From assembly GCF_018130765.1 (NCBI RefSeq), contig NZ_JAFCJZ010000003.1:62001-126000 (forward strand): DNA of 64,000 bases, written 5' to 3'. The translations under genes were made by a program, and so were the position numbers. Of this stretch, positions 28,663 through 35,987 are shown piece by piece. The DNA is from Bradyrhizobium iriomotense. GTDB taxonomy: Bacteria > Pseudomonadota > Alphaproteobacteria > Rhizobiales > Xanthobacteraceae. Position 1 is the stretch's first letter, and the number at the start of each line of letters is the position of its first letter. The notes under the pieces were generated by a model. The model saw only the letters and a list, made by a program, of their open reading frames with translations. It ran no database searches and was not told the origin of the DNA.

Positions 28663-28766
28663 TAAAGCATGATCCGGAAAAGTGCGAAGCGGTTTTCCGG
28701 AAAGATCATGCGCAAACAACAACCTAAAGCGCGATGACGATTCATCCAAATCTCATCGCGCTTTAG
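28663..28766. repeat. Intergenic double-palindrome repeat, copy 2
   Basis: A 104-base near-identical copy of the element at 15661-15763, with the same two inverted repeats (GCATGATCCGGAAAA... and AAAGCGCGATGA...TCATCGCGCTTT). Its right end supplies the TAA stop of the LytTR regulator gene (28763-28765, minus strand), so the element abuts or has trimmed that reading frame. Confidence 0.85.
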
Positions 28767-29542
28767 GCCGGCCGAGCGATGCTGGCTCTTATTCCGGAGG
28801 CATAGGTTCGTCCGACGCGCACTTCGGTGCCGTCGGACAGCACGGCGATCAGGGCGGCGAAGGGGGCCGTCTTGATCCGTGCAATCGCGCTTCGGCGCAC
28901 GATCGTGCTGCGGTGGATGCGCAGGAAGTCGGTCGGGTCGAGCCGGCGTTCAAGCGAAGCAAGACTTTCCTGATAGAGATAGTCGGCGTCGCGGACGTGA
29001 ATTCGCACATAGTCGCGGTCAGCCTGGAAGCGGACGATGCTTTCCGGCGCGATCCGCAGATACTCCCTTTGTGACTTTACCCAAAACTCGCCGGCACGCT
29101 TGTCCCGGCTGTTCAGGGCTCGTTTGAGCGATGTGACCGTTTCCTGCAACTCCGCGATCCTGTCGCTCTGTCGGCGCGAACCGGCGGCGTTGCGCGCCCG
29201 GTCCATGGCGATGCGGAACCGGCCCGGCTCGATGGGCTTGGTGACGTAGTCGATGGCGCTGGCCTCGAAGGCACGCAGGGCGTGGTGATCGAAGGCGGTG
29301 ACAAACACGACCACGGGAGGGGGATGGGGGAGGCGTTCCAGCACCTCGAAGCCCGTGCCGCCCGGCATCTGGATGTCGAGCAACAGAATGTCGGGCCGGT
29401 GTTGGTCGGCCCGCTGACAGGCCTGGGCGACGTCGCCGGCTTCGTCGATATGACTGACCCACTCCATCTTGCCGAGCAGCCGGGTCAGCCTGCGCCGCGC
29501 GAGCGGCTCGTCGTCGACGACGAGGACAGACATTCCGCTCAT
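28763..29542 (-). CDS. LytTR-family response regulator
   Basis: A 259-residue two-domain regulator: CheY-like receiver (LVVDDEP, phosphoacceptor D56 in LLLDIQMP, FVTAFDHHALRAFEASAIDYVTKP) and a C-terminal LytTR DNA-binding domain (from about 150: IVRFQADRDYVRIHV, ASLERRLDPTDFLRIHRSTIV, VRVGRTYASGI). The ATG at 29542 overlaps the kinase stop by four bases and is preferred over the upstream start. LytTR proteins bind two imperfect direct repeats about 21 bases apart, which is the geometry of the motif found before the surrounding exported-protein genes. It is the only response regulator next to two sensor kinases. Confidence 0.92.
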   Translation of the reverse strand: MSGMSVLVVDDEPLARRRLTRLLGKMEWVSHIDEAGDVAQACQRADQHRPDILLLDIQMPGGTGFEVLERLPHPPPVVVFVTAFDHHALRAFEASAIDYVTKPIEPGRFRIAMDRARNAAGSRRQSDRIAELQETVTSLKRALNSRDKRAGEFWVKSQREYLRIAPESIVRFQADRDYVRIHVRDADYLYQESLASLERRLDPTDFLRIHRSTIVRRSAIARIKTAPFAALIAVLSDGTEVRVGRTYASGIRASIARPA

Positions 29543-30714
29543 GCAAGTCTCCATGGCAGATCGATCGATGCGCGATAGCGCCCGGGCGCGGCCGGTCCGG
29601 AAGAGAACGATCCCTCCTCCTGGAATCTCGCCCGCAGGCGTTCGGCAACATTGCGCAAGCCAACCCCCATGCCGGCAGGTTTGACGCCTTCGTCCCGGAC
29701 CGGCATGTCGTTCTCGACCGTGACGCGGAGGCGATCGGCCTCCCGGCGTGCGCGAAGCGCAATCTCCACCTTGCCGACGGTTGCACCGACGCCGTGCTTG
29801 ATGGCGTTCTCGATCAGGGGCTGGAGGATGAGGCTGGGCACAAGCGCGCTCCTGACCTCCTCAGGCATGTCGATGGTGAACTCCATTCGGTCGGAAAAGC
29901 GCTCCCGCTCGATTTCCAGATATTCCTCCTGCAGAGCCAGCTCGTCGGCCAGGGGCACGTCATGCATCGGGTCGAGCGACAAGGTCGCGCGCAGGAAGGT
30001 CGAGAGTGAGAGCACCATGCGCTCGGCACGAGTGGCCGATCCCTCCTCGATCAGGCCGGCGATGGAGTTCAGCGTATTGAACAGGAAGTGCGGATTCACC
30101 TGATAGCGCAAGGCGCGCATTTGTGCCGTCAACGCTTCCTCGCGGACGACGGCAAGACTGCGTTCACGGTCGCGGACCTCGAAATTGTAGAGCAATGCCA
30201 CAAATAAGCATAACCATCCGAAGAACGCGGAGCTGCCATAGGTCAGAGTGTTTCCCGCAGCGTTGAAATCAATTTCCAGAGGATCTGGATATTTTTGAAT
30301 GGCATCCATCAGCAATTCGACGGAAAGGTAGACAGGAGAGGCCAGCATCGAAATCAAAAGGCACAAAAGTACCTTGTGAAGGATCGGTATGTATCTAAAT
30401 CTGAGCAACAGGAACGTCATTCCGAAGGTCGTGACGGCTGCGGAGGAATTTAGGATGAACTTCTTTGGCGCCAACTGCGTCAGGTCCATGCCCGACAACT
30501 GCCAGAGTATGCTGCATGCGAGGAAATCAGCGAGCCAGTAGACGATGCACAGCCACCCGACGGCATGGCGGAGCTTGTTGGTGAAGTATGCAGCGTCTCT
30601 GGTGTCTTGCCGGTCGTTGGCGTCTGCGAGACTTTCATCATGTGAATTGGAAGAATCGACCAATCGCGATGTCACCAATTCGTAAAATGTTTCGGATTGA
30701 GACGATCTTGCCAT
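29539..30714 (-). CDS. LytS-type membrane sensor histidine kinase 1
   Basis: A 391-residue kinase. After about 45 polar residues come four to five membrane segments (about 48-190), then the His_kinase domain with the phosphorylated histidine in QVNPHFLFNTLNS and an ATPase domain (SLILQPLIENAIKHGVG, MGVGLRNVAERLRARF). It belongs to the family that pairs with LytTR regulators and is coupled to one by an ATGA overlap. The C-terminal half is almost the same protein as the next kinase (30799-31887), down to the LPWRLA terminus, which shows a tandem duplication with divergent sensor halves. Confidence 0.92.
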   Translation of the reverse strand: MARSSQSETFYELVTSRLVDSSNSHDESLADANDRQDTRDAAYFTNKLRHAVGWLCIVYWLADFLACSILWQLSGMDLTQLAPKKFILNSSAAVTTFGMTFLLLRFRYIPILHKVLLCLLISMLASPVYLSVELLMDAIQKYPDPLEIDFNAAGNTLTYGSSAFFGWLCLFVALLYNFEVRDRERSLAVVREEALTAQMRALRYQVNPHFLFNTLNSIAGLIEEGSATRAERMVLSLSTFLRATLSLDPMHDVPLADELALQEEYLEIERERFSDRMEFTIDMPEEVRSALVPSLILQPLIENAIKHGVGATVGKVEIALRARREADRLRVTVENDMPVRDEGVKPAGMGVGLRNVAERLRARFQEEGSFSSGPAAPGRYRASIDLPWRLA

Positions 30715-30718
30715 GATG

Positions 30719-30802
30719 TCACTCGAACGCTTGGGTTGTCATGCCAATGGCGAGCCAAAGGACGAGATCTTTGGCAGTTCCAGGGGCGGGGGCTCCGTTC
30801 AT
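30719..30802 (-). CDS. 27-residue coupled small ORF between the two kinases
   Basis: An ORF of 28 codons whose ATG overlaps the stop of kinase 2 (GCATGA) exactly as the response-regulator ATG overlaps the stop of kinase 1. The first residues (MNG against MSG) also match. The peptide then has a short hydrophobic stretch (LVLWLAIGM) and ends just before kinase 1. It may be the residue of a response-regulator gene lost after duplication, or a small membrane peptide. Coding status is uncertain. Confidence 0.4.
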   Translation of the reverse strand: MNGAPAPGTAKDLVLWLAIGMTTQAFE

Positions 30803-31887
30803 GCAAGCCTCCAAGGCAGATTGATTGATGCGCGGTAACGTCCAGGCGCAATTGGGCCGGAAGAAAACTGTCCGTCGTTCTGGAAGCGCGCTCGCAGGCG
30901 TTCGGCCACGTTCCTGAGGCCGACGCCCATTCCGGCCAGCCGGGTTGTTGCCGTTTCGTTCGGCATATCATTTTCAATCGTCACTCGGAGACGATCGGCT
31001 TCGCGGCGCGCGCTCAGAGCGATCTCAACGCGGCCCACCGTGGCACCAACGCCGTGCTTGACGGCGTTCTCGATCAGAGGCTGGAGGATGAGGCTTGGCA
31101 CGAGCGCGCCTCGCACTTCCTCGGGCATGTCGATGGTGAATGCCATCCGGTCCGAAAAGCGTTCGCGTTCTATTTCCAGATATTCCTCCTGCAAGGCCAG
31201 CTCATCCTCCAGTGGCACGTCATGCATCGGGTCGAGCGACAGGGTCGTGCGCAGGAAGGTTGAGAGTGAGAGCACCATGCGTTCGGCGCGCGTAGCGGAT
31301 CCTTCCTCGATCAGTCCGGCGATGGAGTTCAGCGTATTGAAGAGGAAATGGGGGTTCACCTGATAGCGCAGTGCGCGCATCTGGGCCGCCAACGCCTCCT
31401 CGCGGACGGCCGCAAGGCGGCGCTCCCGGTCGCGGACCTCGAAATTATAGAGCAGCGCCACGAACAGACAGCTCCAGCCAAAGAGCATGGAGGCGCCCTC
31501 GATCAGGGTGTAACCGGAATAGACGGGATCGAATTTCACGGGCTTGGGGTATTGGCAGAGCATGTAGTTGAGGAAATCGATCGTGGTGAAGATCGGCGCC
31601 GCCACCGCCGTCATCACAAAGCAGAGCAGTGCTTTTCGGGTGAAGGACACGCTCCGCATTCGGAACAGCAGCATGCTCATAACGTAGGTCATGAGCGCAC
31701 TTGATCCGAACATGATGAGTTTGAGTGGCGCTGACTCGACTGGATCGATGCCGATGAAGTAGCCCAGGATGCTGTCAGCGACGAACATGCAGGCCCAGTA
31801 GATCAGGCTGAGACGCAACGTCGCCCTGCGCAGGTCGGTCTTGAAATCCCGCGGGTCGTCGATTGTGGTCGCGTCCGCCCGTTCCAT
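30799..31887 (-). CDS. LytS-type membrane sensor histidine kinase 2
   Basis: A 362-residue paralogue of kinase 1 with about four N-terminal membrane segments (about 25-165) and the same catalytic half: QVNPHFLFNTLNS, SLDPMHDVPLEDELALQEEY, LQPLIENAVKHGVG and MGVGLRNVAERL. The ATG at 31887 with GGAGGG eight bases upstream is preferred to the longer frame starting at 31947. It heads the operon kinase 2 - small ORF - kinase 1 - LytTR regulator and lacks a response regulator of its own, so both kinases may feed the same regulator or form heterodimers. It is divergent from the LuxR gene. Confidence 0.9.
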   Translation of the reverse strand: MERADATTIDDPRDFKTDLRRATLRLSLIYWACMFVADSILGYFIGIDPVESAPLKLIMFGSSALMTYVMSMLLFRMRSVSFTRKALLCFVMTAVAAPIFTTIDFLNYMLCQYPKPVKFDPVYSGYTLIEGASMLFGWSCLFVALLYNFEVRDRERRLAAVREEALAAQMRALRYQVNPHFLFNTLNSIAGLIEEGSATRAERMVLSLSTFLRTTLSLDPMHDVPLEDELALQEEYLEIERERFSDRMAFTIDMPEEVRGALVPSLILQPLIENAVKHGVGATVGRVEIALSARREADRLRVTIENDMPNETATTRLAGMGVGLRNVAERLRARFQNDGQFSSGPIAPGRYRASINLPWRLA

Positions 31888-32039
31888 GGGCCTGTCCCTC
31901 CGTTCCGGATGTTCATAGCGTGCCGCTCGTCCCCCCGGAATAGCCATTGGTAGAATTGTTCAGCCATCCGCCGCCGGATTTTCGCCATCTGCAAGTTAAC
32001 GGATACGACGCAACTGTGGGCAGCACTAACCTGTCCCGC

Positions 32040-32561
32040 ATGAGTAAAATCAGGTCATCCAGAGCCTCTTTTCGAGAATATCGCAATCCGCGCCAGAGGG
32101 CTGACAGGCACGGCGCGTTGCGGGACCGACACGCGGTTGCGCCATGGCGGCTGAACGGGCTTGGTGGGAAAACAATATTGCATTTGACTATCGAGGCCGA
32201 TGACATGAGCGTTCTGGGGCAGATCCGCGCGGTGCTGCCGGAAGGATGCCGGCTACAGGTCCGGTTCGCGCAAGACCTCCCTCCGGCGCATTCTCCTCAT
32301 GCGCATATGGCGAGAGCGAGCCGAGCCCCGGCCGAGATTCCCGAGTTGACGACGCGACAGCGCGATATCCTTGGGCTGCTGGCGCTCGGCCTGTCGAACA
32401 AGGAAATCGGGCGCAAGCTCTCGCTGTCCCACTTCACCGTCCGCAACCATATCTCGCAGGTCATGCGTCTGCTCGACGTCTCCACCCGTCAGGAGGTGAT
32501 TGCCAGGCTGGAAGGGCTGGCGTTTGATGCCCTTCCTGTCGCGGACTGCATGGCGAAGTAG
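32040..32561 (+). CDS. LuxR-type HTH transcriptional regulator without receiver domain
   Basis: A protein of about 173 residues ending in a complete LuxR/NarL HTH (ELTTRQRDILGLLALGLSNK, EIGRKLSLSHFTVRNHISQV). The N-terminal part has a short predicted alpha/beta segment (KTILHLTIEADDMSVLGQIR) but no receiver or autoinducer domain, so it is not a typical two-component or quorum regulator. The ATG at 32040 is used; an open frame begins at 31947 and another ATG lies at 32205, so the start is uncertain. It diverges from kinase 2 across a 152-base spacer and is upstream of the exported-protein genes it may help to control. Confidence 0.8.
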   Translation: MSKIRSSRASFREYRNPRQRADRHGALRDRHAVAPWRLNGLGGKTILHLTIEADDMSVLGQIRAVLPEGCRLQVRFAQDLPPAHSPHAHMARASRAPAEIPELTTRQRDILGLLALGLSNKEIGRKLSLSHFTVRNHISQVMRLLDVSTRQEVIARLEGLAFDALPVADCMAK

Positions 32562-32621
32562 AAGCGTGGTCGGCATGGAGATTCATCGCGCGGCGGCGCC
32601 GCCGTGTCAGCAGCGGGCGCG

Positions 32622-32652
32622 GCACCGGTACATCGTGAGCGTTCTGAGCGGG
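32622..32652 (+). promoter_or_regulatory. Shared island motif, site C1
   Basis: ACCGGTACATCG at 32624-32635, the same core as sites A and D with A for G at the seventh base, followed by GTTCTGAG instead of the TTGACGG block. It lies 36 bases before site C2, upstream of the secreted-protein gene at 32747. The second half is weaker than in other copies. Confidence 0.4.
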
Positions 32653-32657
32653 GCAAC

Positions 32658-32687
32658 GTACCGGTGCCCCGCACGGTCTTGTCCCTG
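32658..32687 (+). promoter_or_regulatory. Shared island motif, site C2
   Basis: GTACCGGTGC at 32658-32667 with CTTG at the position where the other sites have TTG (32678-32681), 87 bases before the ATG at 32747. Together with C1 it gives this promoter region two copies, a possible sign of cooperative binding. Confidence 0.5.
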
Positions 32688-32746
32688 AAGCCTTCCTGAG
32701 CGACGCCAAATTCTTCGTTGCTGGAAGCGACCGTACCGGAGAGACA

Positions 32747-33256
32747 ATGCGCCGCAGATCCTTGATAGTTCTGGCGTCAATCGCGCTGGCTTTGGCCGCG
32801 GGTTCGCTCGGGCGGTCGTCAGCGGCCTCCCAACAGGTTCGTGACACCGTTCGGTCGGAATATTTCACCGCTCGCGTGCTCAAGGTCGAGCGCGATACGG
32901 ATCGCAGCAGGTCGGTCACGGTGGAGTTCGTTGCCGGCCCGCTGTCCCAGGTGGAGGCCGTATCGATCCGGTTGAATGAAGGTCATTGCACCCATCCGGC
33001 CCGTGTGACGGATGCGCTGGGGAACGGCTTCATCTCGGCTCATTGCGGCGGCGGGGTACCATACTCCGGGGAGGGTGATTTCTGGCTGGATGAGCCCGGC
33101 AGAGCACTTGTCCGTCGCTATCGCTTCGTTGGAGCGGCGAGCGGGGGCGATGGCCCCTACGATGTCGTCATCCCGGTCCTCTATTCCCTGTCGGGCGAGG
33201 AAGACCGGAAGGCGCCACAAACTGCCCAGGCGCTGTCATTCTTCGGAGTGAAATGA
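32747..33256 (+). CDS. Secreted protein of unknown function
   Basis: A 169-residue protein with a Sec signal peptide (LIVLASIALALAAGSLGRSSAAS). The mature domain is beta-rich with two cysteines (GHCTHPARV and SAHCGGG). No family is recognised. The gene carries two motif copies upstream (sites C1 and C2) and probably starts a short operon with the small ORF that follows after nine bases. Periplasmic or extracellular location is inferred from the signal sequence. Confidence 0.75.
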   Translation: MRRRSLIVLASIALALAAGSLGRSSAASQQVRDTVRSEYFTARVLKVERDTDRSRSVTVEFVAGPLSQVEAVSIRLNEGHCTHPARVTDALGNGFISAHCGGGVPYSGEGDFWLDEPGRALVRRYRFVGAASGGDGPYDVVIPVLYSLSGEEDRKAPQTAQALSFFGVK

Positions 33257-33265
33257 CGGCGGTAG

Positions 33266-33562
33266 ATGCCCATGGCACGCCGGGCGCAGATGACGATCAT
33301 GAGGGTACGGCGATCATCGCGGTCGTCACCTGCCGAAGAGTACGACGACATCGCCTGCGCCTCCTTCGTCGCAGGACTGCCTGAAGGGGTGCGGACCTGG
33401 ATCGAAGCCGCAACGGAAGCAACTGACTTTCAGGCTCGCAGCAAATATCATCTGGCGGCGGGCGCGTGGCTGCTGAAGCAGCCCAATATGCAGCTATTGC
33501 CCGGCCGTGATGCGGATGCGGCACTCGAGATGATCCTGAAGCAGCACGCCCGGACTTCTTGA
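33266..33562 (+). CDS. Small hypothetical protein, start uncertain
   Basis: A 98-codon frame whose last ~75 residues look coding (EYDDIACASFVAGLPEGVRT, FQARSKYHLAAGAWLLKQPN). The first ~20 codons are Arg-rich and look out of frame. In another frame an ATG at 33253 overlaps the preceding stop (ATGA) and reads MTAVDAHGTPGADDDHEG before terminating, which would join the good part only after a shift. The gene may therefore start internally, for example at 33290, or carry a frameshift. No signal peptide; function unknown. Confidence 0.45.
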   Translation: MPMARRAQMTIMRVRRSSRSSPAEEYDDIACASFVAGLPEGVRTWIEAATEATDFQARSKYHLAAGAWLLKQPNMQLLPGRDADAALEMILKQHARTS

Positions 33563-33610
33563 ATTGCAGGGGACTCCACCATTTGGCGTCCGGGGCCTCG
33601 CCGCGACGAA

Positions 33611-33637
33611 GTACCGGTGCATCTGCGTTATTGACGG
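33611..33637 (+). promoter_or_regulatory. Shared island motif, site D
   Basis: ACCGGTGCATC at 33613-33623, then seven bases, then TTGACGG at 33631-33637 (continuing GTGC). The core and the TTGACGG block are identical to site A. The two CGGTGC half-sites are 20 bases apart, best seen in this copy. The gene start is 55 bases downstream. Confidence 0.6.
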
Positions 33638-33667
33638 TGCGACGCCTGATACGGCTTCTTTCCAGCG

Positions 33668-34147
33668 ATGATCTGGAAACCCGTCCTCACGCTGTTCAGC
33701 GCCTTCACCCTGTCCCTGACCTATGCACCCCTCGTGCACGCTCAAAGCGGCTCTCGTCTCACGCTTCAATCCTTGGAGGCGTGGAAGGTCGAGAACGCCG
33801 TTCCCGATGGGAAGGTCTCTCTCTCGGGACGCAGTCATGAGGGCTATTACCGGGCTTATGCCTGTCCCCGGTTTGATCTGGCGGAAGCTGTCGTTGCCGC
33901 CATCCCGGATCGGGGCAAGATCCGAACGACCGTCAAAAGGCGGGACGCCGTGATGGCTGCGGCTCTCCACAACAACAACTGCGTACCCGCGAAGGGCCTG
34001 TATCGGGTGACTGCAGTTGGCCATGAGATCGAAATCGATCGCGGCTCCGAAGCTCAGGAATATTGGACCGCCTTGACGGCAGTTGACGCATCCGGCCGGA
34101 CCATTGGCCTCGTTTTCGATTCCAGCCCCTTTGCCATCACCGACTGA
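33668..34147 (+). CDS. Secreted protein of unknown function
   Basis: A 159-residue protein with a signal peptide ending LVHAQSGS. The mature part has two cysteines (AYACPRFD and NNNCVPAKG), a KRRDAVMAAALHNNNC segment and a beta-rich C-terminus. The family is not recognised. It has its own copy of the shared motif (site D) 55 bases upstream, and a further copy (site E) begins 15 bases after its stop for the next unit, which shows short, separately controlled transcription units in this island. Confidence 0.75.
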   Translation: MIWKPVLTLFSAFTLSLTYAPLVHAQSGSRLTLQSLEAWKVENAVPDGKVSLSGRSHEGYYRAYACPRFDLAEAVVAAIPDRGKIRTTVKRRDAVMAAALHNNNCVPAKGLYRVTAVGHEIEIDRGSEAQEYWTALTAVDASGRTIGLVFDSSPFAITD

Positions 34148-34161
34148 GCAGTCGCGTCGGT

Positions 34162-34188
34162 GTACCGGTTCCTCGAAGGCTTTGATCG
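34162..34188 (+). promoter_or_regulatory. Shared island motif, site E
   Basis: ACCGGTTCCTC at 34164-34174 and TTTGA at 34181-34185, aligned with the TTGA of sites A and D. It is the most divergent core (TTCC instead of GCAT) but keeps the spacing, 80 bases before the ATG of the DUF4087-like gene. Confidence 0.45.
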
Positions 34189-34243
34189 GGTTGGTGCTAT
34201 TTGCCCTAGTGTTGAGCATTCATGTAGGAAACGGAACATCAGG

Positions 34244-34627
34244 ATGTTCGGCCCATTTCGCCACCGTCATGCAAACCTCGCGATTTTGGGTGGCGTCCTG
34301 CTGGTGATCGCGTCGGCGCCTGTGCAGGCAAAGGAAATGCGTTGCGGCTGGCTGCACAATCCGACCCCCGCCAATTGGTATCTCGAAGACAGGGATGGCC
34401 GGTGGGTACTGGGCGAGCAGGGCCGCTACCAGGCGCCGGGGCTGCTGGGCATGCCCGATTTCACGCAAGGCGAATGGGTGAAGACGAACACCGGCTCGTA
34501 TGGCTACGGCTGCGCCTGCGCGACGGTGAACACCAACCGGACAGGCATGACGGTCACGCGGCTGTTCTCCGCAAAGCAAAAGCCGCTTGCGGACTGCCGG
34601 GCGGACAAGAGCCTGGCCGCGCCATGA
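34244..34627 (+). CDS. DUF4087-like exported protein
   Basis: A 127-residue protein with a signal peptide (LAILGGVLLVIASAPVQAKE). The mature domain matches my memory of DUF4087: MRCGWLHNPTPANWYLEDRD near its start, WVLGEQGRYQAPG, FTQGEWVKTNTGSYGYGCAC and a terminal ADCRAD, with four cysteines likely to form disulfides. Function of the family is unknown. The ATG at 34244 is preferred to the frame opening at 34160, which contains the regulatory motif. It probably starts an operon with the next two genes, which have no motif of their own. Confidence 0.8.
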   Translation: MFGPFRHRHANLAILGGVLLVIASAPVQAKEMRCGWLHNPTPANWYLEDRDGRWVLGEQGRYQAPGLLGMPDFTQGEWVKTNTGSYGYGCACATVNTNRTGMTVTRLFSAKQKPLADCRADKSLAAP

Positions 34628-34687
34628 TCTGCTGGCGGCCGCTTGATTCCTCTCAACGCGCATCTCTGCCGGAGTGACAGAACGACA

Positions 34688-35464
34688 ATGAAATATTCCA
34701 ACCTTCTCCGGCGGTTGCTCGTCGTTTCGATCTTTTCCGCTGCTGCGCTCGTCATGGTGCCGGCGGAATCTCATGCGCAAGCCTATCCCTGCGGCAGCCC
34801 CGGCCCCGGCGAACAGGTCGTTGGCATGACACAGGGCGGCAACGGAGTCGCCTCGGTGCCCCTGTGCCAACGGGTCGACAGCGGCGATAGCGGTGGAAGC
34901 GGTGGCTCCAAGCAGGCGCGGCCCGATCCGGTCCAGAACGGGATCGGCGCATTGATGCAAATCCAGCGGACCGAGCTGGGCATTCTGGGGCGGATCGATC
35001 AGTTGAAGAAGGATCCCCGCTATGCGCCGATCATCGCCGGGAAATGGGATTTCTATCAGGATCGCAGTTCCGACCGCCCGGGCGAATATTGCTCGGCGCT
35101 CTTCACCAATGCGGCGGGCATGGTTCGCGTCTCCGGTCCGGGAAGCCATTATCCGGGCGCGATGATAACCTTCTGGGGGCCGGACATCCCGAAACCGGGC
35201 GCGCAGCAGATCATCAAGGTCGCGCTCACCCAGTCGGACGACAACCAGCCGCAGACCGTCCGCGCCTACAATTATACGCAGCCTGGTCTCGACTATGGAG
35301 CGATCGCGCTGGCCATTCCGGCCGCCGGCGCGCTGATCGACAACATGCTCGACCGGCTTTCCTTCACCCTCGAGGTCGATGGAAAGCGTGTCCTGTTCAT
35401 CGGCTGGCACAGTGGCCTGAAGGCGCGAGACAGGCTGCGCCAGTGCATGAACAAGCGAAGCTAA
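34688..35464 (+). CDS. Secreted protein of unknown function
   Basis: A 258-residue protein with a signal peptide (LLVVSIFSAAALVMVPAESH, cleavage before QAYPCG). A short Cys-containing N-terminal part (YPCGSPGPGEQVVG) and a Gly/Ser-rich linker (GDSGGSGGSK) precede a domain around GKWDFYQD, CSALFTNAAGMVRVSGPG and a C-terminal RLRQCMNKRS. ATG at 34688; the open frame starting at 34643 runs through the spacer. It is 60 bases after the DUF4087-like gene and likely cotranscribed. The family is not recognised. Confidence 0.78.
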   Translation: MKYSNLLRRLLVVSIFSAAALVMVPAESHAQAYPCGSPGPGEQVVGMTQGGNGVASVPLCQRVDSGDSGGSGGSKQARPDPVQNGIGALMQIQRTELGILGRIDQLKKDPRYAPIIAGKWDFYQDRSSDRPGEYCSALFTNAAGMVRVSGPGSHYPGAMITFWGPDIPKPGAQQIIKVALTQSDDNQPQTVRAYNYTQPGLDYGAIALAIPAAGALIDNMLDRLSFTLEVDGKRVLFIGWHSGLKARDRLRQCMNKRS

Positions 35465-35467
35465 GCG

Positions 35468-35588
35468 ATGCTCCGGAGGATGGTATTGGCGATCGCGTTG
35501 GGGGCGGCGCCTGCGGTCGGCAGGGGGGGCGTTTCAGGCCGGTGAGCCGGATGTTGCCTTCGCGATCGCCCATGGAAGAGCCTTGCGC
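35468..35588 (+). pseudogene. Signal-peptide-like leader interrupted at a G7 tract
   Basis: An ATG at 35468, preceded by the stop of the previous gene, opens a frame reading MLRRMVLAIALGAAPAVG, a typical signal peptide. It terminates soon after a run of seven G at 35523-35529. With one G fewer the frame would continue without a stop into the membrane-protein gene at 35589. Either the downstream ORF is the 3' part of a longer gene broken here (or switched by slippage), or the resemblance is chance. Confidence 0.4.
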
Positions 35589-35936
35589 ATGTTCGAAGCA
35601 GAGATATTCGGATTGGACGTCAACGTGCAGCATCTGGTGCTGGCGGTCGTTGGCCTCGCCCTCGTTACGACCTATGTGCTCGACCGAGCAACTCGTCTGA
35701 AGCCCATAGCGACGGCAGTGATTTCAATCCTGATCACGCAGGCGCTCGCCGGGTTGCTGTTGGTGCTGCTGCTTTCAAAATCCGCGCAGCCGGTTCGTGA
35801 CGCGCAAAGCTGGATTGCGCACTATCTCGCATATTTCAACGTCGTCGTGTTCTGGTTCCTGTGCCCGGTATTCGCGGCTCCCGTCGCAATTCTCGTAACG
35901 ATGCTGTCGAAGAGAGGGAAGTCCGCAGAGGAATAG
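35589..35936 (+). CDS. Small membrane protein of unknown function
   Basis: A 115-residue protein with three predicted membrane segments (about 14-32, 41-63 and 80-107) and a short basic C-terminus (SKRGKSAEE). The ATG at 35589 has GGAAGAG eight bases upstream, supporting independent translation. A one-base change in the upstream G7 tract would extend the frame by about 40 residues including a signal sequence. It is the last plus-strand gene of the exported-protein island and convergent with the gene ending at 35988. Confidence 0.7.
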   Translation: MFEAEIFGLDVNVQHLVLAVVGLALVTTYVLDRATRLKPIATAVISILITQALAGLLLVLLLSKSAQPVRDAQSWIAHYLAYFNVVVFWFLCPVFAAPVAILVTMLSKRGKSAEE

Positions 35937-35987
35937 CCCGGCGTTCTCCTGGCCGGGCAGCGGTCCCGCGGGCTGCTGCGCAGGGCT

